In this document: piece by piece, positions 44,742 through 54,974 of the stretch
Layout of the letters: each line of letters begins with the position of its first letter
Numbering within the stretch: position 1 is the first letter of the stretch
NCBI GenBank assembly: GCA_965228015.1
Contig: OZ245787.1
Coordinates: 1,426,001-1,490,000 of the forward strand
Length of the DNA stretch: 64,000 nucleotides
From: SKKY01 sp965228015
GTDB taxonomy: Bacteria > Bacillota > Peptococcia > Peptococcales > SKKY01
Direction: 5' to 3'
Translations under genes and position numbers: made by a program
The notes under the pieces: model-generated
What the model was told of the DNA's origin: nothing
The model's input: only the letters and a program-made list of their open reading frames with translations
Databases searched by the model: none

Positions 44742-45305
44742 TTGCTTTACGAAAAAATATTAATTATTATGCAAGATCAAAAAAAAGGAAAGGTTTACCA
44801 AAATCTTTTTATTAATAGCGGTTTTAAAACTGCCTTACTAACAGAAGATCCTTTTAAAGGAATTCGGATTTTAAGAACACAGGAGATACATCTTATTCTG
44901 TTGGATGGTAATCTTCAGGGAATGAGCTTTAAACAGTTTGCTGATGTAATTGACTATGAAAATCTGGGAGCAATTTTAATTCTTGGAACGGATTCATTAC
45001 CATCTCTTCAGGATTTTCCCCCATCAGTTTACGGGATAATTAATACACCCGTATCCAGGGAAATGCTGCTTAATTCAGCCAGAATGGCAATAAGACAGTA
45101 TAAAATTAATACAAAATTAAAAGATGAATTAAAAGAATTAAGAAGAAAGTTATCGGATAAGAAAGTAATTGATCAGGCAAAGTTTATATTGATGGAAAAA
45201 TATAACCTTGATGAATCTCAAGCTTATGATAAATTAAGGAAAGTAAGCATGGATAAAAGAGTATCAATCAGAAAACTTGCAGAAAAAGTTATTTCTGGAA
45301 AATAA
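44742..45305 (+). CDS. ANTAR domain response regulator
   Basis: The 188-residue protein has an N-terminal receiver-like domain with a candidate phospho-acceptor aspartate in LILLDGNLQG. The C-terminal ANTAR RNA-binding domain shows DQAKFILMEKYNLDESQAY and RKLAEKVI. ANTAR proteins prevent termination by binding paired hexaloop hairpins, often in nitrogen genes. glnA follows 24 bases downstream. TTG 44742 has AAGGCGGGTG upstream. ISL3 copy 2 now lies immediately upstream of this gene. Confidence 0.88.
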   Translation: MLYEKILIIMQDQKKGKVYQNLFINSGFKTALLTEDPFKGIRILRTQEIHLILLDGNLQGMSFKQFADVIDYENLGAILILGTDSLPSLQDFPPSVYGIINTPVSREMLLNSARMAIRQYKINTKLKDELKELRRKLSDKKVIDQAKFILMEKYNLDESQAYDKLRKVSMDKRVSIRKLAEKVISGK

Positions 45306-45329
45306 AAAATTAGAACTGGAGTGAGATCT

Positions 45330-46664
45330 TTGAGTAATTTAACCAAAGAAGATGTACTAAGATTATCAGAAGAATATGGAGTTGAATTTGTCAGACTTCA
45401 ATTCACAGATATGTTTGGAGTCCTTAAAAATGTTGCAATTACAGTAAAACAGCTGGAAAAGGCTCTGGAAGGAGAGTTAATGTTTGACGGATCTTCTATC
45501 GAAGGATATGTAAGAATTGAAGAATCCGATATGTATTTAATTCCAGATCCAAATACCTTTATTGTTTTCCCTTGGATGGGTCATGAAGGAGCAGAAGCAA
45601 GACTAATTTGTGATGTATACGATCATGACAATAAACCCTTTGAAGGTGATCCCAGATATGTATTGAAAAAAGCTACAAAAAAAGCGGAAGAAATGGGGTA
45701 CCTTATGAATGTTGGGGCGGAGTGTGAATTTTTCTTATTCCATACTGATAATGAAGGAGTTCCTACAACAATAACGAATGATAAGGCAGGCTATTTTGAT
45801 CTTACACCTGTTGATCTTGGAGAAAATGCAAGAAGAGACATGGTTCTTAATTTGGAAAAAATGGGTTTTGAAACAGAGGCTTCTCACCATGAAGTTGCTC
45901 CTGGACAGCATGAAATAGGATTTAAATATAATGAAGCTATAACTTCTGCAGATAATATCATAACCTTTAAATATGTTGTAAGAAATATTGCTATGAGACA
46001 CGGACTTCACGCAACCTTTATGCCCAAACCTGTTTTTGGAATTGCCGGCTCTGGAATGCATACCAATATGTCCTTATCCGATCTTAACGGAAAGAATTTA
46101 TTTTATGATCCTGCAGGCAGATATGAATTATCTCAGGAAGTAATGTATTTTATGGGTGGTATCATTAAGCATATTAAAGCAATTACAGCAGTTACAAATC
46201 CAACAATAAATTCCTATAAACGATTAGTTCCCGGCTATGAAGCACCGATTAACATTGCCTGGTCAACGGGGAACAGATCACCATTAATAAGAATACCAGC
46301 AAAAAGAGGTTCATCTACCAGGATTGAACTTAGAAGTCCGGATCCATCATGTAATCCATATTTTGCATCAGCTTTATGCCTGCAAGCTGGCTTAAGAGGA
46401 ATTGAAGAAAAAATTATGCCTCCAGAGCCAGTAAATCAAAATATTTATGAGATGAATGCAGAGGAAAGGGCTGCGGCAGGTATTGAAAATCTTTCTTGTT
46501 CTTTAGAATCTGCATTAGAAAAATTTAAAAAAGATGAATTTATTCAGTCTGCTTTGGGTAAGCATGTTTCAGAGAGATTTATAGATGCAAAAGAGCAGGA
46601 AATAAAGCAGTATAATGAACGTGTTCACCAATGGGAACTTAATCAGTATCTGACAAGATTCTAG
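45330..46664 (+). CDS. glnA: glutamine synthetase type I
   Basis: The 444-residue GSI-alpha size enzyme makes glutamine from glutamate, ammonia and ATP. Motifs are FDGSSIEGYVRIEESDMYL, ASHHEVAPGQHEIGF, NPTINSYKRLVPGYEAP and NRSPLIRIP. It starts at TTG 45330 after CTGGAGTGAGATC. The neighbouring ANTAR regulator is its likely controller. Confidence 0.96.
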   Translation: MSNLTKEDVLRLSEEYGVEFVRLQFTDMFGVLKNVAITVKQLEKALEGELMFDGSSIEGYVRIEESDMYLIPDPNTFIVFPWMGHEGAEARLICDVYDHDNKPFEGDPRYVLKKATKKAEEMGYLMNVGAECEFFLFHTDNEGVPTTITNDKAGYFDLTPVDLGENARRDMVLNLEKMGFETEASHHEVAPGQHEIGFKYNEAITSADNIITFKYVVRNIAMRHGLHATFMPKPVFGIAGSGMHTNMSLSDLNGKNLFYDPAGRYELSQEVMYFMGGIIKHIKAITAVTNPTINSYKRLVPGYEAPINIAWSTGNRSPLIRIPAKRGSSTRIELRSPDPSCNPYFASALCLQAGLRGIEEKIMPPEPVNQNIYEMNAEERAAAGIENLSCSLESALEKFKKDEFIQSALGKHVSERFIDAKEQEIKQYNERVHQWELNQYLTRF

Positions 46665-46694
46665 GATCATTCTTTTAAAAAAGGAGGCGGAAAA

Positions 46695-47264
46695 ATGATT
46701 CGTGGAAAATATGTAATACTTAAAGAAATGGAAGAGAAACATGCAGAAATATTGCAGAAATGGTATCTGGATAAGGATTTTCGTCGGTCTTATGATGCAT
46801 ATTCAAGTGTTTCTGTGGAAAACATTCTAAAGGATATAAGGGAAAGCGGAAGTTTAGAAGACCCTTCAACTGACAAAGTATATTATTTAGTTGCATCAAA
46901 AAAAGAAGAAAGTCCAATTGGTGTTGGCTGTATAAGAAATATTGATCGTCAGAACGGAAATGCAGAACTGGTTCTTGGTATTGGGGAAAAAGAGAAGCGT
47001 CTTGCCGGCTATGGGGTAGATCTGATGATTGCTCTTCTGGATATAGTTTTCTATCAGCTTAACTTTGAGAAAGCATATTTAAGGATTTCTGACAAAAATC
47101 TTCTTGGATTAAAATCAGCTTTAAGCTTTGGATTTATTTCAGAGGGAAAATTAAGAAAACACAGATTTGTAGATGGACAATATGAAGACTTGCATATTCT
47201 TGGCTTAATTAAAGAAGAATACGAAAATCTTCCGCTGATACCAAGATGGAAGGAAAGAAAATAA
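46695..47264 (+). CDS. GNAT family N-acetyltransferase (RimJ/RimL type)
   Basis: The 189-residue protein resembles RimJ/RimL-type GNATs: ILKEMEEKHAEILQKWY at the start, an acetyl-CoA loop region around EKRLAGYGVDLMIALL, and ALSFGFISEGKLRKHRFVDG at the end. The substrate is unknown. The start follows AAAGGAGGCGGAAAAATG. Confidence 0.87.
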   Translation: MIRGKYVILKEMEEKHAEILQKWYLDKDFRRSYDAYSSVSVENILKDIRESGSLEDPSTDKVYYLVASKKEESPIGVGCIRNIDRQNGNAELVLGIGEKEKRLAGYGVDLMIALLDIVFYQLNFEKAYLRISDKNLLGLKSALSFGFISEGKLRKHRFVDGQYEDLHILGLIKEEYENLPLIPRWKERK

Positions 47265-47265
47265 A

Positions 47266-48411
47266 ATGAAAATCAGGGGAACCTTTTTTCTGATTTTGAT
47301 TACATTACTTTTGTTAAGCGGATGTAATAATCAGATTCAGAAGTATACCTTTACCCAGAAAGAAATAGAAAAATTTGAATCTTTGCCAGAATATAAAATA
47401 TGGATAAGCGATGGGTATTTGAAGCTGGAGAAAAAAAACGCGGCTTCCCATTTGATTTCTTTGGATCTTTTAAGAATTGCCTTCCCGGAGTATTTATCTG
47501 AAATACCAGAAGATGGAGTTCCAAGATATGTAAACACAGAGGTTATCAAAAAAATACCAAATGCTCATGTAAATATTACAGATAATATTTTTGAACTGGG
47601 GATTGGAAATAATGAAGAGCCGGGAAATTATAATTATGTGAATTTGAATTGGGAAGAGCCCCTGGGATACATTTTTTTAGTCAATAAGTCATACCCTTTA
47701 AATAAAGATTATGAGGATCAAAGCTTAATTGAGGCAAAGGGTCCTCAACTACAACCTTTATATAATAATATGAGATTGGCAGAAGAAGCTTTTTTGAATT
47801 TGGAAAAGATGTCACAGTCTTTTTATCAAGATAATAAGCTGCCTTTGATTTTAGTTTCAACTTACAGAGATTATAATTATCAGGAGAGACTTTTTACGAA
47901 CAGAATAGCATCAAACAGAGCTAATTTTGGTCTGAACTATGAAGATGCATATAAAAAAGCCTCTGAATTTATCGCTATTCCAGGCACAAGTGAGCATCAG
48001 AGTGGCTTGGCTATTGATTTTAGCAATCGTGGTCTGACGCAGAAGGGAAGAACCCTTGTCAGCGATTTTTCTGATGAAACAGAGGGTAAATGGCTTTTTA
48101 ACAGAGCTAAAGATTTTGGTTTTATTTTAAGATATCCAAAAGACAAAACAGAAATAACAGAAATAATTTTTGAACCCTGGCATTACCGTTATGTTGGCAG
48201 CCCTCATGCATCAATAATATATGAAAACAATTGGACGTTAGAAGAGTATTTAGAGTACCTTGAAAAAGAGTTAAAGTATTTTTACGGCGGATATGAACTT
48301 TATTATTTGGATCCGGGAAAAGTTTTTGGAAAAGAAATTTACTACTCTGAGGGAATAAAAATTGAGAATGACAATAAGGGTGGCTGGATTCTCACAAAAC
48401 TAAAAAAATAA
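47266..48411 (+). CDS. VanY-type D-alanyl-D-alanine carboxypeptidase lipoprotein
   Basis: The 381-residue protein has a lipobox signal peptide (FFLILITLLLLSGC) and so should be membrane-anchored. The M15B zinc motifs are SEHQSGLAIDF and EPWHYRYVG, with VSTYRDYNYQERLF before them. It trims terminal D-Ala from peptidoglycan peptides. It lies one base after the GNAT gene. A strong terminator follows. Confidence 0.92.
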   Translation: MKIRGTFFLILITLLLLSGCNNQIQKYTFTQKEIEKFESLPEYKIWISDGYLKLEKKNAASHLISLDLLRIAFPEYLSEIPEDGVPRYVNTEVIKKIPNAHVNITDNIFELGIGNNEEPGNYNYVNLNWEEPLGYIFLVNKSYPLNKDYEDQSLIEAKGPQLQPLYNNMRLAEEAFLNLEKMSQSFYQDNKLPLILVSTYRDYNYQERLFTNRIASNRANFGLNYEDAYKKASEFIAIPGTSEHQSGLAIDFSNRGLTQKGRTLVSDFSDETEGKWLFNRAKDFGFILRYPKDKTEITEIIFEPWHYRYVGSPHASIIYENNWTLEEYLEYLEKELKYFYGGYELYYLDPGKVFGKEIYYSEGIKIENDNKGGWILTKLKK

Positions 48412-48414
48412 TTT

Positions 48415-48452
48415 AAGGCTGGATCACTAAAATAGTGGTCCAGCCTTTTTTA
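48415..48452. terminator. bidirectional terminator
   Basis: AAGGCTGGATCACTA pairs with TAGTGGTCCAGCCTT, with one T-G pair, followed by a T run. It also contains the stop region of the convergent minus-strand gene. Confidence 0.92.
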
Positions 48453-49266
48453 AATCATTAAATTTATCTTCAAGGTCTTCATCAATTATTTCCAAAGTTT
48501 TAATATCTCTTAAAATGTTTTGGTAAAGAAGCTGAAGTTTTTCTGGTTTGTCTAAGGTCTTTTTATTATTTAACAAAAAGATGGCATTTTTGTAATTGCT
48601 TATATATAAAGAAAAATCCGGATTAAGATTATTATTTATAAGTTCAAGGATACTGTTAATAATTTCAAGAACTCCTTGAATTTTCGAGATTATTTGCAAG
48701 GGAATATTTTTTGTAATTTCCATCTGAAAAATTCTTTCCTGAAGAGTTGTAAGTTCTTTAATATATTTTTCCGGATTATTAGAAAGTTGGTGATGAATAC
48801 ATTTCCCCAGCAGGATACTTTTATCAATTTTTTCTAATTTTTCGATTTGTTTATTTTGTATAGAATTAAAGAACTTCATTGCTTTAAGATAATATTCCTT
48901 TTGTTGCAGGAATTCGGAATAAATTTTTTCTGTATTCAGAAGATTCCTCTCATGTTGTTTAAGGGGGGAGCGAAAAGGAATTACAGAAGCAAGGCCGATA
49001 CTTTTTAAAGATCCCAGACTTGTTTTACCAAAAGTATCAATTATTTTATTTATTAGAGGAATAGCTGAAATTAACCTTGAGGAGTTAATATCCTGGATAG
49101 TTTTTTCTCCTTGAGAAATGATACCCCGCTCTTCTTCTGAACCAAAAGAAGATATTTGATTTAATTTATTATTTATATAATCAGCAGCTTCCTGATTCAT
49201 ATCACAGGTGTTGTTCAGTTTTTTATAAATACTTTCTTCTATATCAATTAGATTTAAGTCTTTCAC
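48427..49266 (-). CDS. helical protein, possibly TelA-like
   Basis: This acidic, almost entirely helical protein of about 280 residues has no signal peptide or membrane span. The early segment ISSFGSEEERGIISQGEKTI and the later long helices faintly resemble the TelA (toxic anion resistance) family, but I am not sure. GTG 49266 is placed about 10 bases after AAAGAAAGG; an in-frame TTG at 49275 is too close to that site. Confidence 0.55.
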   Translation of the reverse strand: MKDLNLIDIEESIYKKLNNTCDMNQEAADYINNKLNQISSFGSEEERGIISQGEKTIQDINSSRLISAIPLINKIIDTFGKTSLGSLKSIGLASVIPFRSPLKQHERNLLNTEKIYSEFLQQKEYYLKAMKFFNSIQNKQIEKLEKIDKSILLGKCIHHQLSNNPEKYIKELTTLQERIFQMEITKNIPLQIISKIQGVLEIINSILELINNNLNPDFSLYISNYKNAIFLLNNKKTLDKPEKLQLLYQNILRDIKTLEIIDEDLEDKFNDLKKAGPLF

Positions 49267-49364
49267 AGTTTTCAAACCTTTCTTTATTCACTATATTCAA
49301 ATGTGAATATATATTATAATCAGAAGAAGGAAGTAAGTCGAGTATCTTTTGGGAAGAGGATCGC

Positions 49365-50909
49365 GTCAATTAATTATGGGTTTTAAAAGAATAAAAAAAT
49401 CCCTTGTATGTATTACGTGCTAAATCGCACTCGCTATCCTTTTAAATAATTCTCTTTTCCAAGTTCTCTTACCAGTTAAAACTACTGGCACATTGCCGAA
49501 TTTCTCATCTGATATTAGGTTCGTAGCTTTTTTATAACACGGCTTTCTAATTTTATGATTCTTGTTTCTGTTTTTCTTGCTTCTTTCTTTTACTAAATCA
49601 TATACATTACCTGAATTAGCCTTAAAAGCCTTCAGACGTGACATTTGATCAACACCTTCTCTGCACCAGCTTAGAGGCCTTGAACTTAATCTTGCAGATA
49701 ATATATGACTAATATGGCCTTCTGTGCTACAACCTATATAATCCGGGTCATATTGATTCATTATACCTTCCCAATTATTTAACACATAACTTCTAGCATC
49801 TTTTATTGCTTCTATTTTTTGTTTCTGATTCTGTTTCTTCAATTATTGCTTTGAATAAATCTTTTACGAAATCTTTCCTTTTCGTATTTATGTAATACCA
49901 CATCATTTGGTGTGTGCCTTTCATATGAGCAGTTGCCTTCTTTATATATTTCGACAAATGATATATATCTAAAACATAGATACTATCTTTAATCCATTCT
50001 TTGCCTTGTTTTATCCAGTTGGCTCCATCTCCTGATAAATATATCTTTTCAATAGTTTCTTCTTCATAGTTGCTATCAATATAATCAGCTACTTCAAGCC
50101 ATAAATCAGCACTATCTTGGTAGAGACCACTAAAGTATCTGGGATTTATTAATTCATATCTATCTTTACTTACCTTTCACTTACCTTCGTGAACATAAAC
50201 TAATCTAGGTTCGGCACATGTTCCTCTTTGAAGTGAAACATGATCTTCATCAGCTTCGATGTACAAAATCTTAGCTTGAGAATCAGTTTTTTCACTGGTG
50301 CTGCATGATTAGAAATATCTTTAAGCTTTCTAATAGAATTCATTACTGTTTGACCAGTAAGATATACATTCTTCGATATTTTTTCGCTACTTTTTCTGTA
50401 TGGTGTCTCTATTGCTTCTTCTATTAACATTGATTCTAGCAATATATCCATTCTGTCATTTGCTTCAATACCAACAGCTTCATCAGATAAGTATTTATAT
50501 TCACCGGTAATTTTATGAACATAATACGTTCTTTTATAGGTTACTTCACCAAATATCGTCGCCAAACTTTTCTTCGACTTTGTTTCCTTTATTTTCCAGC
50601 CTCTTTTTCTTACACAATCTTTTTTAACTAAAATATCTACAGTTTCAAGTGCTTTTTCCGTAATTGCAACCCCAACTTCATCCAGCATTTTTTTGGTTTT
50701 TAAAATGAATTCAGATATATTATTTCCCTCAATTAAAGTTGTTTCCATATTTTCTGCTATTTCTTTACCGATTTTAGTTGCAATTTCATGTATAATATTA
50801 TTCATTAGAGTTTCTCCTTTTTTGCGATTTGGTTTAGCGATTTAATTGTAACATAAGGAGTTGCTCTAATATTTTTTTGTTTTTTTACCCATAATTATTT
50901 TACACTAAC
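49365..50909 (-). mobile_element. ISLre2-type insertion sequence, copy 2 (decayed transposase)
   Basis: It is about 1545 bp and nearly identical to copy 1 but inverted. Ends share TAATTATGGGT in inverted orientation. No target duplication is visible. It ends 20 bp before the start codon of the PEPCK-like gene and so has removed or displaced that gene's promoter. Confidence 0.8.
49420..50805 (-). pseudogene. ISLre2-family transposase (UPF0236), broken, copy 2
   Basis: It carries the same frameshift after HAAPVKK, the same TGA after VHEGK, and the same second frameshift as copy 1. It differs from copy 1 at three residues in the C-terminal part. Shared lesions mean the copies derive from an already broken ancestor, or that the family uses recoding. 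Confidence 0.9.
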
Positions 50910-50929
50910 TGAGAAGAGGTGTAAAAATA

Positions 50930-52527
50930 ATGGCAACAGTATCAAATTTTTCTGATTTCAGACTTCGAAGTATAATCGAGACAAGTTTCTACGGGAATAA
51001 TATAATTAGAATCAATTCTCTAGCAGAAGCTTATCGCCTTGCAGTAGACTCTCCTGGAACCATTATAACAGACTATAAAATAAAGGAACCAGAAAAATAT
51101 GGTTTACCTGAAGAAAGCAAAGTTCTGCTTTTTAATGATGGAAAAATTCTTGAAAGAAAAGGAAATCTAAGAAGAAATTATGATGATGAAATATTAAGCA
51201 AAGATGAATATGATGCTGAGATTCGCGAATTAATTTTTAGGAATCGTTTTAGAACATTTTATCATGCTTCTGTTTATACGGGCACTCATAGAGATTTTAT
51301 GGTTAAGGCTCATTTGCTAATTCCCCAGGGATGGGAGGGAATTCTATATAATTGGATGCTGAATTTTCAGGAAATAAACGAAGAAAGCCGAGAGGCATAT
51401 AATAATTCTCTGAAGTTTAAGGACGAAGGAGATATTTTTCTTTTAGCAATCCCTGATGCAAAAATGAACTTATTTCCAGAAGGGTTGTCTCTTTATGATG
51501 GAGAAGGGAATTCTGGTGTTATTGCCGGCCTGAATTTTTTGCTGAATATAAAAAGGCACTCTTGGCCTGGCCTGGGGGATAGGGGAAAGGAATAATTTCA
51601 TTCCTTTCCCCGGAGGACAGAAAAAATATTTTTTAAGTAAAGATGAAACAAAAACGGCTCTTTTTGTTGGTCTTACGGGAGCAGGCAAATCTGTATTAAT
51701 GAATCATCAGCACAGGGACAATCTGGAAGAAGATTTTCTTCATGATGATGCATTAATGATATCTCTAAATAGCGGGCGGAGCATAAGCATGGAGCCTTCA
51801 TATTTTGACAAAACCAAGGATGGGAAGTTTACAGATCTGGAAATGGAATATGTTTTATCTGCTCAAAATCAAGGGGTTACTTTAAACCAGGAAAACATGA
51901 AAATTATTTTGGGTGAAGATTTGAGGAATGATAATGGCAGAGTAATCCTTGCTAAAGAAGCTAAAGGCAACAGGGTTTTAAGTATGAATAATTCACCAGA
52001 TATAATTTTTTGGTTGATAAAAGACCCGGTTTTGCCCCCGGTATTAAAAGTAACTTCAGCAGAATTGTCAGCGGCTTTTGGGCCAACACTATCTAATATT
52101 AAAATTAAGAATACAGATTCAGATTTAATAAAGGAAACGGAACCACTTGTAATTCAGCCTTTTGCGAATCCTTTTCGAACATACCCTGGTGAAAAAGATT
52201 TTGAAAGAATTTATAAATTAATTTCAGAAAGACATATTGATAGTTATATTTTAAATACAGGTTTTTATGGGACTGGAAATTCTCAAGGAAGTTAGTATTA
52301 CTATTTTGGATAACATTATTGCCGGAGAAGGAGAATTTACTTCCTGGAATGGTTTTTCCAGTCTTGAAATTATGGAAATAATGGGTTATAAAGCGGAGTT
52401 TTCAGACTTAAATTACAAAAACTATTTTTTATCACGCATAAAAGAAAGAGTGAATTTTCTTAGAAAAAATGGATATCCTCAGAAGTGCATAAATGCCTTA
52501 GAAAAACTTCTCTTCGAAATAGTATAA
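50930..52527 (+). pseudogene. phosphoenolpyruvate carboxykinase (ATP)-like, frameshifted
   Basis: The pieces add up to about 532 residues, the size of clostridial ATP-type PEPCK. Recognisable parts are the P-loop FVGLTGAGKSVLM, LHDDALMISLNSGR, MEPSYFDKT, WLIKDPVLPPVLKV and FANPFRTYPGEKDFERIY. Frames change near 51535-51540, 51550-51556 and 52285, each consistent with one missing base. The enzyme would convert oxaloacetate and PEP. ISLre2 copy 2 ends immediately upstream. I identify the family from its motifs, not by alignment. Confidence 0.68.
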
Positions 52528-52594
52528 TGTACCAAAATGTGTTATAATGCTTTCAAGAAAAAGTGAGTTAATATATAACAGAGGGGAATAATAT

Positions 52595-53465
52595 ATGTTT
52601 GATAAAAAGTATTATATCTTTGATGGGGGACTTGGAACAATACTTCAGGATAATGGACTGGAAGCAGGTGCCTGCCCTGAAGAAATGAATGTTAATAATC
52701 CAGAAGCAGTTTATAAAGTTCACAAGCTATATGCAGATAAAGGTGCGGATTTTTTAAGTACTAATTCTTTTGGCGGTAATAGATATAAGCTGGAAGAATA
52801 TGGATTAGGAGAAAAAAGTAAAAGAATTTAATGTAAAAGCTGCTCAAATAGCTAAAAAGGCAGCTGGAGATAGTGGATTTGCTGCAGGGTCAGTAGGTCC
52901 CACAGGATGTTTTCTTCAGCCCCTTGGTGATATGCATTTTGATGAAGCTTACGAAATATATAAAGAACAAATAGAAGCCTTAGTTGAAGGTGGAGCAGAT
53001 TGCATTATTTTTGAAACCTTTAATGATTTAGGAGAATTAAAGGCTGGTGTTATTGCGGCTAAAGATGTTACAGATCTTCCGATAATAGTATCTCTCACTT
53101 ATGAGAAACAAAAAACCCTTACAGGGGTTTCTCCTGAGCCTGCAGTTATTTTAATGGAAGCTTTAGGTGTTTATGCAATTGGAGCAAATTGTTCCGGTGG
53201 GCCCAAGGAATTATTTGAGGTTCTGAAAAAGTACCGGGAAGTTACAAATCTTCCTCTGTTGGTACAGTCAAACGTAGGAATGCCAGAATTAAGAAATGGT
53301 CAGGTATACTTTCCTTTAAAACCGGAGCAGTTTATGGAGGAAATGAATCCATACTTTACTCTTGGGGGAATTAAATTTTTCGGGTCATGTTGCGGAAGTA
53401 ATCCGGAACATACGGCAGCTTACAAAAAATTCTTCCCGGGAAATTCATTGAGGGAAAAAGAATGA
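52595..53465 (+). pseudogene. homocysteine S-methyltransferase domain of methionine synthase (frameshift)
   Basis: The N-terminal module of cobalamin methionine synthase is encoded as a separate gene: IFDGGLGTILQDNGLEAG, ADFLSTNSFGGNRYK, GANCSGGPKEL, and the zinc cysteines in FFGSCCGSNPEHT. An extra A in the run 52812-52817 breaks the frame near residue 75. The stop overlaps the next start by 4 bases (ATGA). A TATAAT-like box lies about 47 bases before the start. Confidence 0.88.
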
Positions 53466-54972
53466 AAGATTGTTCAAGAGTTTTAGCCTCAAAAAGTAGT
53501 TTTGTTTTTATTGGAGAGAATCACCTTCCAAAATTGATAGGAGAAAGAATAAACCCTACAGCAAGGAAAAAACTTGCGGAAAGTATAAGAAATAATGATT
53601 TATCCCTTGTTCAAGAGGATGCTTATAACCAAACAGAAAAAGGAGCACATTTACTTGATGTTAACTTAGGGATGGCAGATATAGATCAAAAAGAAAAAAT
53701 GAAGGAAGTTATTAATCTTATACAGCAAAGTATTGATACTCCTCTTGTTGTTGATTCTACGGATCCAGGGGTAATTGAAGAAGCTTTGAAATTTTATCAG
53801 GGGAAAGCTTTAATTAACTCTGTTAATGGAGAAAAAGAAAGCATGGATAAAATTCTTCCTCTTGCAAAAAGGTATGGTGCTTCAGTTATTGCTCTGGCTT
53901 TAGATGAAAATGGAATTCCTGAAAGTAAAGAGGGACGTCTTGCCGTTGCTGAAAGAATTATGAAAAAAGTTTTATCTCTTGGCATAAGTAAAAAAGATAT
54001 CTTTGTAGATTGTTTGGTTCTGACAATAGGAACCAGTGATTTAGCAGCCAGAGAAACTTTGGATAAAATCAAGCTTGTTAAAGAAAAGCTGGGACTTTCT
54101 GTGGTGCTAGGAGTTAGCAATGCATCCCACGGTCTTCCCGAGAGAGGGAAAATCAATTCAGCATTTTTAGCTGTTGCTATTTATAATGGACTGGATTTAG
54201 GGATTGTTAATCCTGAGAATAAAGAAATAATGAATTCCTGGGAGGCGGCATCTCTAATTGCAGGAAGGGATCCTCATGCAGGACATTATCTGGAAAGAAA
54301 TTCACTTCAAAAAGCTGTTTTAGAAGATAAAACAGAAAATGAAATTATCAGCTTCGAAACAGTTACCCAAATGGTAGTCAGGGGATCAAAGAATATAATT
54401 GCACCTGTAAGTAAGCTAATAGAAGAAAAAAATCTCCGGCAGATATTATAAATAAGGGGCTTATTCCCGGACTGAATATAGTTGGAGAAAAATTTGAAAA
54501 AGGTGAATATTATCTTCCTCAGCTTATGTTGAGTGCAGAGGTTTCTCAAAAGGCTTTTGATTATCTTGAGGGCTATATGGGGGAAGATGGCAAATTTGAA
54601 AGTAAAGGAACATTGGTTATTGGTACGGTAAAAGGTGATGTTTACGATATTGGCAAGAACATGGTTGGAGTTATGTTGAAAAACCACGGCTACAAAGTTA
54701 TTGATCTTGGGAAAAATGTATCCAGGGAAATGTTTATGGAAGTTGTGGAAAAGTATTCTCCGGACTTTGTAGGTTTAAGTGCATTGATGACTACTACAAT
54801 GACTGAGATTCCAGGAACTATAAAATATATCAAAGATAAGTGCCCGAATCAGAAATTTATTTGTGGTGGTGCGGTAGTAACGGAAGATTATGCTGTTTCA
54901 AGTGGTGCAGATGGATTTTGCAGAGATGCAGTTCATGCTATTGCGGTAATGGAAAGGCTTAAGAAGGTTTAA
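53462..54972 (+). pseudogene. methionine synthase pterin- and B12-binding modules (frameshift)
   Basis: The first part is the methyltetrahydrofolate-binding barrel (IGERINPTARKKLAESI, HLLDVNLGMADID, LVVDSTDPGVIEEAL). The second part is the cap and cobalamin-binding domain, with the cobalt-ligand motif GTVKGDVYDIGKNMV and LSALMTTTM. One A is missing from the run 54426-54432 between the modules. GAGGGAAAAAGAATG gives it a good ribosome site, so the split from the homocysteine module may be natural. Confidence 0.88.
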
Positions 54973-54974
54973 TT

